The notes under the pieces were generated by a model that saw only the letters and a list, made by a program, of their open reading frames with translations, made no database searches and had not been told where the DNA came from. DNA of 64,000 nucleotides from Paenibacillus ginsengarvi (GTDB taxonomy: Bacteria; Bacillota; Bacilli; Paenibacillales; NBRC-103111), in the NCBI RefSeq assembly GCF_003626695.1, contig NZ_RBAH01000010.1:1-64000 (forward strand). The letters are read 5' to 3'. This document shows positions 1 to 8,427 of the stretch, piece by piece. A program made the position numbers and the translations under genes. Position 1 is the stretch's first letter; the number at the start of each line of letters is the position of its first letter.

Positions 1-268
1 TTTTCGCAGGGCTTCAGCCGCCGGATTTCGCCGACGTCTGCCTGCTAGCTACGGGGCGGCTTGGTCCCTACCCCGACTGAACTTTCATCAGTAAGTTGTA
101 CCTAGCTTGGCTAGGCGCGCACTGCCCGTTACTTCAATGAAGAAGGGAGCAGCTGCTGCTCTTTTCACTATGCTCTCTTCCTCCCACGGTGCCGGTCGTC
201 CGAAACTACCTCCCTTCCCAAGTCGTCTAATTGTGTATATAAACTTTGACATTAGAGGGGAAAAAAGG
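1..268. other. Gene-free, hairpin-rich leader of unknown function
   Basis: No convincing gene lies here. The stretch is dense in short perfect inverted repeats: CCTAGC/GCTAGG with a 3-nt loop at 101-115, CTTC/GAAG near 132-142, and GAGCAGC/GCTGCTC with a 1-nt loop near 148-162. A GGGGCGG/CCCC pairing is possible at 53-75. This density suggests a folded RNA or several cis-regulatory hairpins, perhaps in the leader of the downstream lipoprotein gene or at the end of something beyond the left edge. I could not match it to a riboswitch or ncRNA family I know. The AT-rich segment at about 230-250 could hold a -10 element but has no good -35. Confidence 0.3.
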
Positions 269-1471
269 ATGATCAATAAACAGATGAAAGGCTCTCTGGC
301 GACGGCCATAGCGGCCAGCCTGATCTGGACGCTCACGACAAGCTGCATCCAAACATCGCGGGGCAGCTGGGGCAACGGGGCCGGCTCCGCTCCCGTTTCC
401 GCAGGTCCTGTGATCCAGCAGCCCGTCAAGCTCCGTCTGCTCGATGCGAGCCGGATGCCTGCCGATACGTTCAAGAGCGCCGTAACGGATCTGCTGCTAA
501 AGCGCCAGCCAATGATTACGATCGAGCCGGTCGCCTATCCGGAAGGAACCGAGTGGAAAGCGCTTCTGGCCAGCGCATCTCCCGATCTCGCACTTGTTCC
601 GCTGTCCGAGCTCGATTCGGGCCAAGCTGCGAACGAATGGCTCGATTTGTCCGGCATCATTCAGGAGATGACGAGTGAAGCGCGCAAGCTCGGCCAGCTT
701 CCGAAGGACACCGATCCGCTCAACGGCGCAGAGAAAATTAGAAGCACCGAGGGGACCTACGGTCTGCTGCCTCCCGGCAAGGGCGCTTCCCTATATTTCA
801 ACAAAGACATCTTCGATAAATTCGGCATTCCTTACCCCGCGGAAGGACTAACCTGGGGCGAGACGAAAGAGCTGACGTCCCGATTGACGCGGGTAGACCG
901 GGAGATCCGGTACGTCGGTTTTGCAGCAGACCGCTCCTTCCTGCTGAACGTCATGTCGAAGCAGGCTCCGCTGACCAACCCGCAATCCGAACGGACCCAA
1001 TTTATGACGGAAACGTGGAATCCCTGGCTTGCGGCTCTGAAATCGGTATACGATGTACCCGGAATGGAGTTCGAAGGGGCTGACCGGGGATTTAGTAAAA
1101 ACCGGTTCATTCAAAAACAGGATGTCGCGATGTGGGCCGGCAACTTCATTTACCCGCCTCTAGCGGAGCCGCACCAGCGAGTCGGCCGAATTCAGCTTCC
1201 TGGCTTCGTTAGCGAGCCCGTGAGCCGAGCGGGATTGCCGAGCGGATACTTCTTCGCGGTTCCGAAGACGTCCCGGCATCCGAAGGAAGCTTTGTATGTT
1301 GTCGCGAGCTTAGTCAACGCTTTAAACCGTTCCAAGCTTGAAGCTGTGGCGCTTGGCGAGCTGAGCAGCAAGTTCGGCGATGTTCTTGCCGGACAAAAAG
1401 ATTTGAACACCGCCTTCCGGGAAGCGGAGGAACTTGTGGAAATCAGGCGCAAAGCCGGACAAATTCCTTAA
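269..1471 (+). CDS. Extracellular solute-binding protein, family 1 (sugar ABC importer lipoprotein)
   Basis: A 400-residue binding protein that would capture an oligosaccharide outside the membrane for an ABC importer. The start at 269 is chosen because GAGGGGAAAAAAGG precedes it and it begins a basic, hydrophobic signal ending in LTTSC (Cys26). The lipobox is weak, with Thr at -3. The family signature is clear mid-protein (YFNKDIFDKFGIPYP, then GLTW), and it ends with LNTAFREAEE. Both motifs recur in the binding proteins at 5106, 25242 and 34322, so the four are paralogues. The gene is convergent with the glycosidase gene and has no permease neighbour in the window; one could lie to the left. 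It is slightly shorter than its paralogues (400 versus 436-443). Confidence 0.85.
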   Translation: MINKQMKGSLATAIAASLIWTLTTSCIQTSRGSWGNGAGSAPVSAGPVIQQPVKLRLLDASRMPADTFKSAVTDLLLKRQPMITIEPVAYPEGTEWKALLASASPDLALVPLSELDSGQAANEWLDLSGIIQEMTSEARKLGQLPKDTDPLNGAEKIRSTEGTYGLLPPGKGASLYFNKDIFDKFGIPYPAEGLTWGETKELTSRLTRVDREIRYVGFAADRSFLLNVMSKQAPLTNPQSERTQFMTETWNPWLAALKSVYDVPGMEFEGADRGFSKNRFIQKQDVAMWAGNFIYPPLAEPHQRVGRIQLPGFVSEPVSRAGLPSGYFFAVPKTSRHPKEALYVVASLVNALNRSKLEAVALGELSSKFGDVLAGQKDLNTAFREAEELVEIRRKAGQIP

Positions 1472-1578
1472 CGTGCAGGCTCAGACAGGGATACGGCGGT
1501 CACGAGACATCCACCGAATAGAAGATGCGTGCTTAGCTGCCCGACATGCTTGCAACGCATTACTTATTTTAGAATAAA

Positions 1579-1630
1579 AAGCAGCAGCCGGCCGGACCCG
1601 CCTGACGCGCATCCGATACGACTGCTGCTT
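1579..1630. terminator. Possible bidirectional terminator between convergent genes
   Basis: AAGCAGCAG pairs with CTGCTGCTT across a loop of about 34 nt, flanked by A-rich sequence on the left. It separates the genes ending at 1471 and 1663. The long loop and short T-tract make this tentative. Confidence 0.35.
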
Positions 1631-1662
1631 GTTCAATTACGGGATTGCAAAATGCCCTTACG

Positions 1663-4600
1663 CTATGGCAGCTCGCGCATGTCTAAGTCATCCACCCAAG
1701 CCGGCCCATTTACACTTTGGTCCAATTTGAAATAGACGGCGACCCGCTTCGTTTGCGGCAGCGCAGTGAAGGTGACCTGCACCTTCGTCCAGTCGCCGCC
1801 CCTTGCCGCTTCCGCCCAATTGTACTGGACGGATGTGCCGCTTGCATCGATTTGCCGGATACCGAGGGCGACCGAGCCGGTTGTCGAACCGTTCTTCACC
1901 CAGCCGGATAACGTATACGAGCGGCCTGCCGTGACCGGGATTTCCTTCGTCTCCACCGTATTGATGACGTTCCACGTATTGGCGGCGTCCGGGTTCAGCT
2001 TGGCCGAAGCTATGCCGCTATGGGCCGTCGTTTTATCCCATACGCCCGTACGCAGCATCCATCCTTCGGGTGCGCTTGTGCCGGTCTCGAAGCCCCCATT
2101 GAAGACGAGGTTCGTATCGACCTTGACCGTGAGCGGCAGCGAGGCGTAGGCCACCCCGTTTACTTGCGGTACTACCGTGAGCGTATAAACGCCCTGCGTC
2201 ACCGATTGCGGAACCGTGACAGTGCCCTGCACCGTTTTCGTCTCGCGCCCGGCAAGTGCAGCGTAAGCGGGCAGCTCCGCCGTGAGGCCGCCCTGGACGT
2301 TCCGGGACAGCTCGACGACAAGCGGCGTCGCCGAGCCGTTCGTCAGCTCGACGGCAAACGGGTATGTACCCGCCTTGGTCACGTCAATCGTTCCCGGCGT
2401 CAGTTTTGCTTGCAGCAGCGAGGTCACCTCAAGCTCGCGGGCGGACGTGACCTGAAACACCGAGCCTTTGTAGGAATAATACACTGATGCCGAGACGGTG
2501 TATTGGCCGGGCGGAACGGCGGACGGCACAGTGAAGCTCGCGGAATCGCTCACGCTCGCCCCGCTTTGGACCGGACCGAACTCGCGCTCGAGCGGCGGCA
2601 GTCCGAAGGCGTCAGGCAAGTCGACGCGCAGCCACGGATGGAGCGTTTTGTCGCCGGTGTTGCGGATTTGAACGCTAGCGGTCCCCTGCTCGCCGTTCGT
2701 CAGCCGGTCCGGGAACGGTTGAAAATCAAGCCGGATCGTCGAATGAACAATTGGTGCTACCCGGTTGTACACACCTTCCAGCAACGTAAGCAGCGTTTGC
2801 CTTTTGCCTTCGAGGGTGGTATCGCTCTGTCCATTTACCCAGGCGGTCAGTTTGTCGTTGTCATCGATTGCCTTGTCCGCCTTGTTCATGACGTTTTGGG
2901 CATCAGGCGCCGGGGCCGTCAAAGCCTGCCGCACGTCGTTCAGCTTCGCGGTCAGATCGCTAGCTTTTTGCTGCCAATGGTTGTTTTGCAGCAGCGCTGC
3001 GGCATTTTGCATCGAGGCGATCGCCGCCTCGACTTCCGAAGCAAATGGCGTAATGCGGTACACAAGCGCCTGCTCGGGACCCAGGCTCACCTCCAGCTGC
3101 GAATCCCAACTAGCCCACGAATGGGGCTCGTCGCCGAACAGCAGCTGTACTCGATTGCCCGCATTCGTCAGCGGAATGTCCGCCGTCTGCGCCGTTTGCG
3201 TTACATTGATCGCGATCGCATACTGCTCCTGCCCTTTGCTCCATACGCCCCACTGTACCGCGCCGGCGGTCTGCTCGGCCGTCTTGCTGCCTTGCTTCAC
3301 CAAATCCCCGATCAGCTGCAGCTCGTCTTTGAAAGCGGTTAGTCCCGTCCACAGTACCGACTCGCGCAGCTTCCAGCCCGGGTCGTTGATCGAGTAGTAG
3401 GCAAGGCCCTTGCTTCCGGCCAGTATGGACTGGTATGCCATATTGCGCACCTGGCCGATCGTCGGCAAATAGTCCCACGCAGACGGGCCGGGAAACCGGA
3501 ACGTTTGCAGCACGGTCCACACCGGCTTCACGCCGTCCGTATCCTGAACCGCCTTGCGCACGCCGCTGCCGACCGCCGAGATCGGCTGCATATTCGACCT
3601 GTTGTACGGGTAAACGTCCGTCACGAGAATATCCGTCGCCTGCCCGGTGGAGCGGTACGCGTGCGGTTCCGATTCGACCATATAGGTCGGGTGATCGGGA
3701 TCGATCGTACGAATCCGTTTGTACGCTTCGAGAATTTCCGACTGGGCGATGCCGTTCAAGAACGGCTCATCCATAATCATCCAGCCGAGCAGGGCGGGAT
3801 GGCTTTTGAACCTGGCCACTATCTGCTCCGTGAGCGCGAAGTTTTCCTTGACCTGCATGTTCGGATAAAGCGTCTGCAGCACCTTCAGCCCGTTCGCTTG
3901 CGCCGTATCGAGCAGTGTCTGCACCACGGCTTCGCTCGTCGTGTTGACGCCCTGAACTGTGTTGACCCCGATCTGGCTCAAATACGGATAGTCTTCCAAA
4001 TTCGCATGGTAGGCGATCACCGGGAAGAACGGCTGGCCCTGAACCTGAACGGGACCGTTCTGGGGCAGCGCCGTCGGGCGGTTCCATCTGTAGATCGTTC
4101 TTTCCACACGCGAAACGACCTGCCCGGCTGCATCTTTCAATTCCACCGACAGCACATACGGCTGATCGATCTCCATAGCCGCCGGTTGAAATGGAACGTT
4201 CAGCTGCGCGGCGGCAGCCAGACCGGTTTGTGCAAACAGGGTCGTGCCTCCGGACTGTTTAACCAGCTTAATATCCGCCGTTTTCCCCGCGAGAACGCCA
4301 TCTTGCGGCTTAAGCTCCACGCCAATGCTGCCGGTCGTTACATCCGGATAGTAGTAGATTTGATTCGGTGTAAGCACGATTTGCGGCGCATCCTTCGTTT
4401 TGACTACCGCAGCGTCGTCGAAATACACTTTGCCGGTTCCATACAGCCGCAAATACACCAGCATATATTTCGCCCCCACCGGGGCTTTTATTTCGTAGTT
4501 CAGTTCGTGCCATTGTCCGTCAAGACCGGATGCGGGACTGCGGTACGAGTAGCCGGTCAGAGCCGTCTGCGGCGATACGACCTGCGAGGTGTAAAACTCG

Positions 4601-4977
4601 ACCTTGTAACCCGGCGCGCCGCTAACGCCGATGGCCTTGAACCAGGACGAGATGCTGTACGTCGCTTCCGCTTCCACAAGAATACCTTGCTGGACCCACG
4701 GATTATCGGCCGCCGTCGTTTGAATCGAGATGCCGTAGCTGCCGGTCCGGGCCGCTTCCGCTGCGACCCCCGCCGGCCCCGTCCACGTATTGCCGATCGC
4801 CTTCCATCCTGACGGAGCACCGCTTGTTACCGTTTCAAAGCCGGGATTGACGAGCATATTGGTTGCAGACGCGGGCGAATCCGCCGAAACGGAACTTCCT
4901 CCCGTCATCCAAACCTGGAACGCGAGGCAAACCGATACAAGCAAAGATAAGCCCGTTTTGTACTTGCGAACGGTCAT
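1663..4977 (-). CDS. Large secreted glycosidase-like protein with carbohydrate-binding modules
   Basis: A 1104-residue exported protein. The start at 4977 has GAGGGAGAG upstream and opens a signal peptide ending near SVSADS (about residue 33). In order: an N-terminal galactose-binding-like CBM (begins NMLVNPGFE, about 37-180); beta-sandwich linkers; a TIM-barrel hydrolase-like core (about 290-600) with a likely acid/base Glu in WMIMDEPF near residue 400 and ILVTDVYPYN; a helical stretch (about 640-740); NEW3-like beta domains; and a second CBM opening NLVFNGGFETG near 955. The core resembles GH2/GH42-like or DUF4434-type barrels, but family and substrate cannot be fixed by eye. It lies 128 bp downstream of the binding-protein gene at 5106 on the same strand and probably shares its transcript, which would couple extracellular cleavage to uptake. 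Confidence 0.75.
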   Translation of the reverse strand: MTVRKYKTGLSLLVSVCLAFQVWMTGGSSVSADSPASATNMLVNPGFETVTSGAPSGWKAIGNTWTGPAGVAAEAARTGSYGISIQTTAADNPWVQQGILVEAEATYSISSWFKAIGVSGAPGYKVEFYTSQVVSPQTALTGYSYRSPASGLDGQWHELNYEIKAPVGAKYMLVYLRLYGTGKVYFDDAAVVKTKDAPQIVLTPNQIYYYPDVTTGSIGVELKPQDGVLAGKTADIKLVKQSGGTTLFAQTGLAAAAQLNVPFQPAAMEIDQPYVLSVELKDAAGQVVSRVERTIYRWNRPTALPQNGPVQVQGQPFFPVIAYHANLEDYPYLSQIGVNTVQGVNTTSEAVVQTLLDTAQANGLKVLQTLYPNMQVKENFALTEQIVARFKSHPALLGWMIMDEPFLNGIAQSEILEAYKRIRTIDPDHPTYMVESEPHAYRSTGQATDILVTDVYPYNRSNMQPISAVGSGVRKAVQDTDGVKPVWTVLQTFRFPGPSAWDYLPTIGQVRNMAYQSILAGSKGLAYYSINDPGWKLRESVLWTGLTAFKDELQLIGDLVKQGSKTAEQTAGAVQWGVWSKGQEQYAIAINVTQTAQTADIPLTNAGNRVQLLFGDEPHSWASWDSQLEVSLGPEQALVYRITPFASEVEAAIASMQNAAALLQNNHWQQKASDLTAKLNDVRQALTAPAPDAQNVMNKADKAIDDNDKLTAWVNGQSDTTLEGKRQTLLTLLEGVYNRVAPIVHSTIRLDFQPFPDRLTNGEQGTASVQIRNTGDKTLHPWLRVDLPDAFGLPPLEREFGPVQSGASVSDSASFTVPSAVPPGQYTVSASVYYSYKGSVFQVTSARELEVTSLLQAKLTPGTIDVTKAGTYPFAVELTNGSATPLVVELSRNVQGGLTAELPAYAALAGRETKTVQGTVTVPQSVTQGVYTLTVVPQVNGVAYASLPLTVKVDTNLVFNGGFETGTSAPEGWMLRTGVWDKTTAHSGIASAKLNPDAANTWNVINTVETKEIPVTAGRSYTLSGWVKNGSTTGSVALGIRQIDASGTSVQYNWAEAARGGDWTKVQVTFTALPQTKRVAVYFKLDQSVNGPAWVDDLDMRELP

Positions 4978-5055
4978 CCGAAAACACTCTCCCTCATCCG
5001 ATATCGATTCGAAAACAGGAATGTTGGAATGAAGTCTAGCTGGGGAGTTCATCTA

Positions 5056-5077
5056 GGGCGCGTTTGCAAACACGCCC
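5056..5077. other. Intergenic inverted repeat between binding-protein and glycosidase genes
   Basis: GGGCGcGTTTG is followed directly by CAAACaCGCCC, a near-perfect dyad. No T-run follows on the minus strand, so it is more likely an mRNA stabiliser or partial terminator that lowers downstream expression than a full stop. Confidence 0.4.
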
Positions 5078-5105
5078 GCAGTTGTCCGGCTGTTATGCGA
5101 GCCGC

Positions 5106-6416
5106 TTATTTTTTGGCGTTGATCTCGGCTTCGATCGCCTTGTTGGACGCCTCTTCCGCTTGGCGCAGCGCCGTATTGATGTCCATGCCGTTATCGAGGA
5201 AGTTTTTGGCCGCATCGTTCAAGGGCGTGTTCGTGAGAGCATCGTACGATGTCGGTTGATAGGGGGGCGCAAAGGAGCTTTTGAAGACGGCTTTGATGTT
5301 TTTGCCCTGCATGGACTTCATCTTCGCGCCGTATTTGTTCTTGATCGTCTCGTTGCTGAGCGCGGTAAAGCGGCCGCTCTCGGTCATGAGGCTCTGGATC
5401 GGTTCGCCCGTCAGCAACTCGATGACTTGAAACGCCTCGTTTTTGTTTTTGCCGAGCGCCGATACGGATAGGAAGTGGCCCGTCGACTGAAGGCTCGTAT
5501 TCGGGCGGTCGGGATAGCTCGGGAACTGCGTCACGTCCCAGTTGAACTGCTCCGGCGTGCCCTGCAATTTCTCGAGCGCGGCAAATCTCGCGTCGTAGCT
5601 CGCGACCATCGCCAGCGTCTGGTTTTTGAGGAAGTGATCCAGAGTCGCGCCTTTATTGCCGGGGATCGCATTGATGTTTTTGATGACCTCGGCTGCCTTT
5701 TTCCAGCCGTCGTTGTTGATCGTTGCTTTGTTGGTCGCAGGGTCCACGCGCCCGAGCGACAGCTGCATCCCCATCTCCGCAAAGCTGGGCACAAACAATC
5801 CTCTGTACTCGGCGCCGTTCTCGTTTCTGGCAAATTTGGCCGACAGCTGAATGATATCCTGCCATGTCATGCCTTCCTTCGGATACGAGACGCCGAACCG
5901 GTCGAACAAATCTTTGTTGTAAAACGTGGCGAGGAAATTAAGCGAAAACGGAATGGCGTACACGCTCTCGCCGCCACCAAACGCCCGCGAAGTCTGCATC
6001 GCCCCGGGATCGAACTGAGCGAGATTCATGCCGGACTTCTTGATGTAGGGGTCCAGGTTTTCCGTTGTGCCGAGATCGCGGTGCGCCTTGATCTGGAGCA
6101 TCGTAATAAACATCAGATCGGGGAAGCTCCCGGAGGAGATCAGCTCGCTCAGCCCGTTGTTGCCGTTTTTGTTGCGCACCATCTCGACGGTAATATGCGG
6201 ATATTTCGCCTTTACCGGGGCTGCAATGAAGTTGGCGAATTCTTCATCGGAAATAGTCGCCCCGTCCTGCAGCATATACAGCGTGACCGGCTTGTTCGAA
6301 GGGGCCTCTTCCCCTTTAGCCGCGCTGCCTTCGGGCTCCTTCGTTCCCCCGCCGCATGCCGTTAGCAGAAGGGCCATCGCCCCCGCGGCTATAATCGCTT
6401 TTTGGTTCCATCTCAT
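5106..6416 (-). CDS. Extracellular solute-binding protein, family 1 (lipoprotein)
   Basis: A 436-residue sugar-binding lipoprotein. The start at 6416 follows AAAGGAG, and the signal peptide ends in the canonical lipobox LLTAC (Cys21), followed by a Gly-rich tether. It carries the shared core motif (FYNKDLFDRFGVSYP, then GMTW) and the shared tail DINTALRQAEEASNKAIEAE. No permease gene is adjacent. The upstream region (6417-6833) holds a perfect cre box and two LacI-type operators, so this gene and the glycosidase downstream are probably induced by sugar and subject to CcpA control. Its ligand is presumably the oligosaccharide released by the glycosidase. Confidence 0.9.
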   Translation of the reverse strand: MRWNQKAIIAAGAMALLLTACGGGTKEPEGSAAKGEEAPSNKPVTLYMLQDGATISDEEFANFIAAPVKAKYPHITVEMVRNKNGNNGLSELISSGSFPDLMFITMLQIKAHRDLGTTENLDPYIKKSGMNLAQFDPGAMQTSRAFGGGESVYAIPFSLNFLATFYNKDLFDRFGVSYPKEGMTWQDIIQLSAKFARNENGAEYRGLFVPSFAEMGMQLSLGRVDPATNKATINNDGWKKAAEVIKNINAIPGNKGATLDHFLKNQTLAMVASYDARFAALEKLQGTPEQFNWDVTQFPSYPDRPNTSLQSTGHFLSVSALGKNKNEAFQVIELLTGEPIQSLMTESGRFTALSNETIKNKYGAKMKSMQGKNIKAVFKSSFAPPYQPTSYDALTNTPLNDAAKNFLDNGMDINTALRQAEEASNKAIEAEINAKK

Positions 6417-6556
6417 ACCGACCGCTCCTTTTTCCTCTTTCTTTTCGGCTTACCGGAATCATTGAAACTATAGCGTTAGCAGATTACCGTTGTTTCGGTT
6501 CCTGTCGTAGTCGGGAATTCGCGCAGTGTGGCTAGTATCGGCAAAGCGAATTGAAA

Positions 6557-6570
6557 TGAAAGCGTTGTCA
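6557..6570. promoter_or_regulatory. CcpA catabolite-response element (cre)
   Basis: TGAAAGCGTTGTCA matches the cre consensus TGWNANCGNTNWCA at every position. It lies about 140 bp upstream of the binding-protein start at 6416. On the minus strand it overlaps a TTGACA (6572-6567) that could be a -35 box, though no good -10 sits at the right distance. Confidence 0.75.
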
Positions 6571-6750
6571 ATTTAGAGTTATGATCGACCGACGCCTCTT
6601 CCCTCCCTCCGAACGGCTATCGTGGCTTATGGCGTCATCTGTTCCGACTGCTCTCTGCCCTCCTTACGGGTAATGAGGAAAAGCCTGCCAAGAAAGCCCC
6701 ATTCGCTTAGCGCTTTAGCGATACAGAACTTCCTTCGGCACAAACTTAAC

Positions 6751-6758
6751 ACACGTGT
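6751..6758. promoter_or_regulatory. LacI-family operator, copy 1 (ACACGTGT)
   Basis: Perfect 8-bp palindrome ACACGTGT, preceded by C as in copy 2. It lies 45 bp from copy 2 (centre to centre, about four helical turns) and upstream of the binding-protein/glycosidase genes. The same core precedes the lacI-type gene at 7882-7889. Confidence 0.7.
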
Positions 6759-6795
6759 ACTAATAAAAATAAAGTAATTACGTGATAATGATAGC

Positions 6796-6803
6796 ACACG
6801 TGT
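6796..6803. promoter_or_regulatory. LacI-family operator, copy 2 (ACACGTGT)
   Basis: Perfect palindrome in the context GCACACGTGTTC. Together with copy 1 it flanks an AT-rich stretch (6759-6795) that could contain the promoter reading toward 6416. That would leave a leader of more than 300 nt in which the cre box lies. Confidence 0.7.
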
Positions 6804-6833
6804 TCAGGATATGTAAACCCGCCCGTAAAAATT

Positions 6834-7826
6834 TTACAGGACGGGACGAGCGACCGACTGTCTGACGACAAGTTGCGTCTTAATTTCTTCCTCCTGCCAT
6901 CCGTTTTCTTCTTCCGAAGTTTTCGCGGTCAGCAGCGCTATGGCCCGTTCGGCTAGCGATCGGATCGGCGGGCCGATCGTCGTCAGCGGAACCTCGAACA
7001 ACTGCAGCTCGGGGACATCGTCGTACACGATCAGCGACAAATCGTCGGGGACACGGATTTTGTGCCGTCTCAGCAGCTTGGTCAATTGGAAAAACACAAC
7101 CTGGCTATCCAGCACCAGCGCCGTCGGCCTGCGCGCGCTTAGCAGGAGCTCGGTAACGGTCCCCTCGTCGAACGGCTCTTCGGCGGTATGCGCATGTCCG
7201 ACGGATACGAGAAAATCGCTGCGAAAATCGAGCTTGCAGTCGACGATTCCTTGTGTAAACCCGACCAATTTGTCCGTCGTTTCCCCGATGAAGCCGATCC
7301 TCGTATGCCCCATAGCCGCCAGATGCTTCACCGCCTCGTAAATGCCGGTCTTCCGGTCGATCGTAAGACAGTGAGCTTCCGGAACCAAGCCGCCCCCCAT
7401 GAGCAGCATATCGCCTTTGAATAATTCCTTCTCCTTCAAAAAAGCCGCGGGCGGCTTCCAACCCGGCCCAGCCCAGTAGATGACGTGGTCGACAAACTGC
7501 TGGTTCAGCGTGCGCATCGCTTCTACCGGCTCGTCCAGCGACAACAGCACGTTCATTCCTTTTTTGGCGGCTTCCCGCTGGATTTCCTTGCATAGATTAT
7601 AAAAAAACATCGATTCGAACGCGGGCCATATCATGCCGATGCAGTTCGACTTCCGTTCGGCCAGCCGCTTGGCGGCCAAATTCGGTACGTAATTGAGCTG
7701 CTTGGCAATCCTGATAATTTTCCGCCGCGTCTCTTCGTTCACGCCGGGGTCGTCGTTTAGCGCTCTGGATACGGTCGGATGACTGACGCCGGCCAGCCTG
7801 GCTATGTCTTTGATCGTAACGGTCAT
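6834..7826 (-). CDS. LacI-family transcriptional repressor
   Basis: A 330-residue regulator of standard LacI length. The N-terminal helix-turn-helix is explicit (TIKDIARLAGVSHPTVSRAL, residues 4-23), followed by the hinge region (NYVPNLAAKRLAERK) and a periplasmic-binding-protein type I effector domain (about 60-330). The start at 7826 has GGGGGAAGGAG upstream, somewhat distant (14 nt); the nearest upstream start codon in another frame hits a stop at once. It is flanked on both sides by the same ACACGTGT palindrome, which indicates autoregulation plus control of the binding-protein/glycosidase genes downstream. The divergent dehydrogenase-isomerase-enolase operon is a further candidate target, though no operator copy lies directly in front of it. 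Confidence 0.93.
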   Translation of the reverse strand: MTVTIKDIARLAGVSHPTVSRALNDDPGVNEETRRKIIRIAKQLNYVPNLAAKRLAERKSNCIGMIWPAFESMFFYNLCKEIQREAAKKGMNVLLSLDEPVEAMRTLNQQFVDHVIYWAGPGWKPPAAFLKEKELFKGDMLLMGGGLVPEAHCLTIDRKTGIYEAVKHLAAMGHTRIGFIGETTDKLVGFTQGIVDCKLDFRSDFLVSVGHAHTAEEPFDEGTVTELLLSARRPTALVLDSQVVFFQLTKLLRRHKIRVPDDLSLIVYDDVPELQLFEVPLTTIGPPIRSLAERAIALLTAKTSEEENGWQEEEIKTQLVVRQSVARPVL

Positions 7827-7881
7827 CGGTTACGGCACGGCTCCTTCCCCCGGAAGCCCGGGAATGCACCTTCATTATATT

Positions 7882-7889
7882 ACACGTGT
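7882..7889. promoter_or_regulatory. LacI-family operator, copy 3 (autoregulatory)
   Basis: ACACGTGT, context GCACACGTGTAA read on the minus strand, centred about 60 bp upstream of the lacI-type start at 7826. Same 8-bp core as the two sites at 6751 and 6796. Confidence 0.7.
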
Positions 7890-7933
7890 GCAAAAGAAGT
7901 AAACATTCAGCCGGGCGTCCCGGGCTGGCGCAC

Positions 7934-7995
7934 AAAAAAAAAAAAAGAAAGTCCGCACAGGCCATGCGCCGGGGTCGCGCTTTTCCCATGCGGAC
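7934..7995 (-). terminator. Rho-independent terminator after the small acidic-protein gene
   Basis: On the minus strand GTCCGCA ... TGCGGAC forms the stem (7951-7957 with 7989-7995). It is followed by an almost uninterrupted T-run of more than a dozen bases (7934-7950). It sits just past the stop at 8038 and upstream of the lacI gene, which therefore needs its own promoter. Confidence 0.7.
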
Positions 7996-8037
7996 TTACC
8001 GTCTCGCCGCGGCTGCGGCCTCAAATCGTCCGAAGGT

Positions 8038-8208
8038 TCAATCCTCCGGCGTCCGGTCCACAAACAAACGGGTAACTTCCGTGTATTCTCCGCGCTCCAC
8101 TTCTTCCTCGGACGCCTGTTCCTCGAGCGGATCGCTCATGTTCATCCCAGGCGCTATCGTCGGCTCCTGCTCCTGCTCCTGCTCCCGTTCCTGCTTGTTC
8201 AGTTCCAC
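8038..8208 (-). CDS. Small acidic hypothetical protein
   Basis: A 56-residue reading frame of unknown function. The GTG start at 8208 has a good GGGGGGTGAAAA site in front; an upstream GTG at 8247 would give 69 residues. The protein is Glu/Gln-rich (alternating E and Q near its start, from a GAGCAG-type micro-repeat) with a central PGMNMSDPLEE and a C-terminal TRLFVDRTPED. It has no membrane segment or signal. A strong terminator directly downstream on the same strand supports real transcription. It resembles small low-complexity proteins common in sporulating Firmicutes, but I recognise no family. Confidence 0.45.
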   Translation of the reverse strand: MELNKQEREQEQEQEPTIAPGMNMSDPLEEQASEEEVERGEYTEVTRLFVDRTPED

Positions 8209-8427
8209 CTTTTCACCCCCCTGCTGCAAGATAGGCTGAACAGACACGCTCAGGTCCCTAACCGCCGAATGTCCGGTTCAACTTATATAGCATGCCGAAT
8301 GTTGCGGGATTTATGTATATCGCCAATCACACATAATGACAAGTTAATCGCTTATTTCGCCATTCGTTTTCACTGCCGTGCATGATAGGTTTAGGGAGAC
8401 CAATCAAACATAAGGATGTGGCCTAAT

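Noticed and set aside
20..100. Hammerhead ribozyme core (CTGATGA ... GAAA) on the minus strand
   Set aside because: The two core pieces are more than 50 nt apart with no matching stem II or stem III; CTGATGAAAG...TCAG forms a simple local hairpin instead.
3505..4812. Plus-strand open frame opposite the glycosidase (435 codons)
   Set aside because: Antisense shadow: Arg/His-rich, no domain signature, and the minus-strand protein has signal peptide and CBMs.
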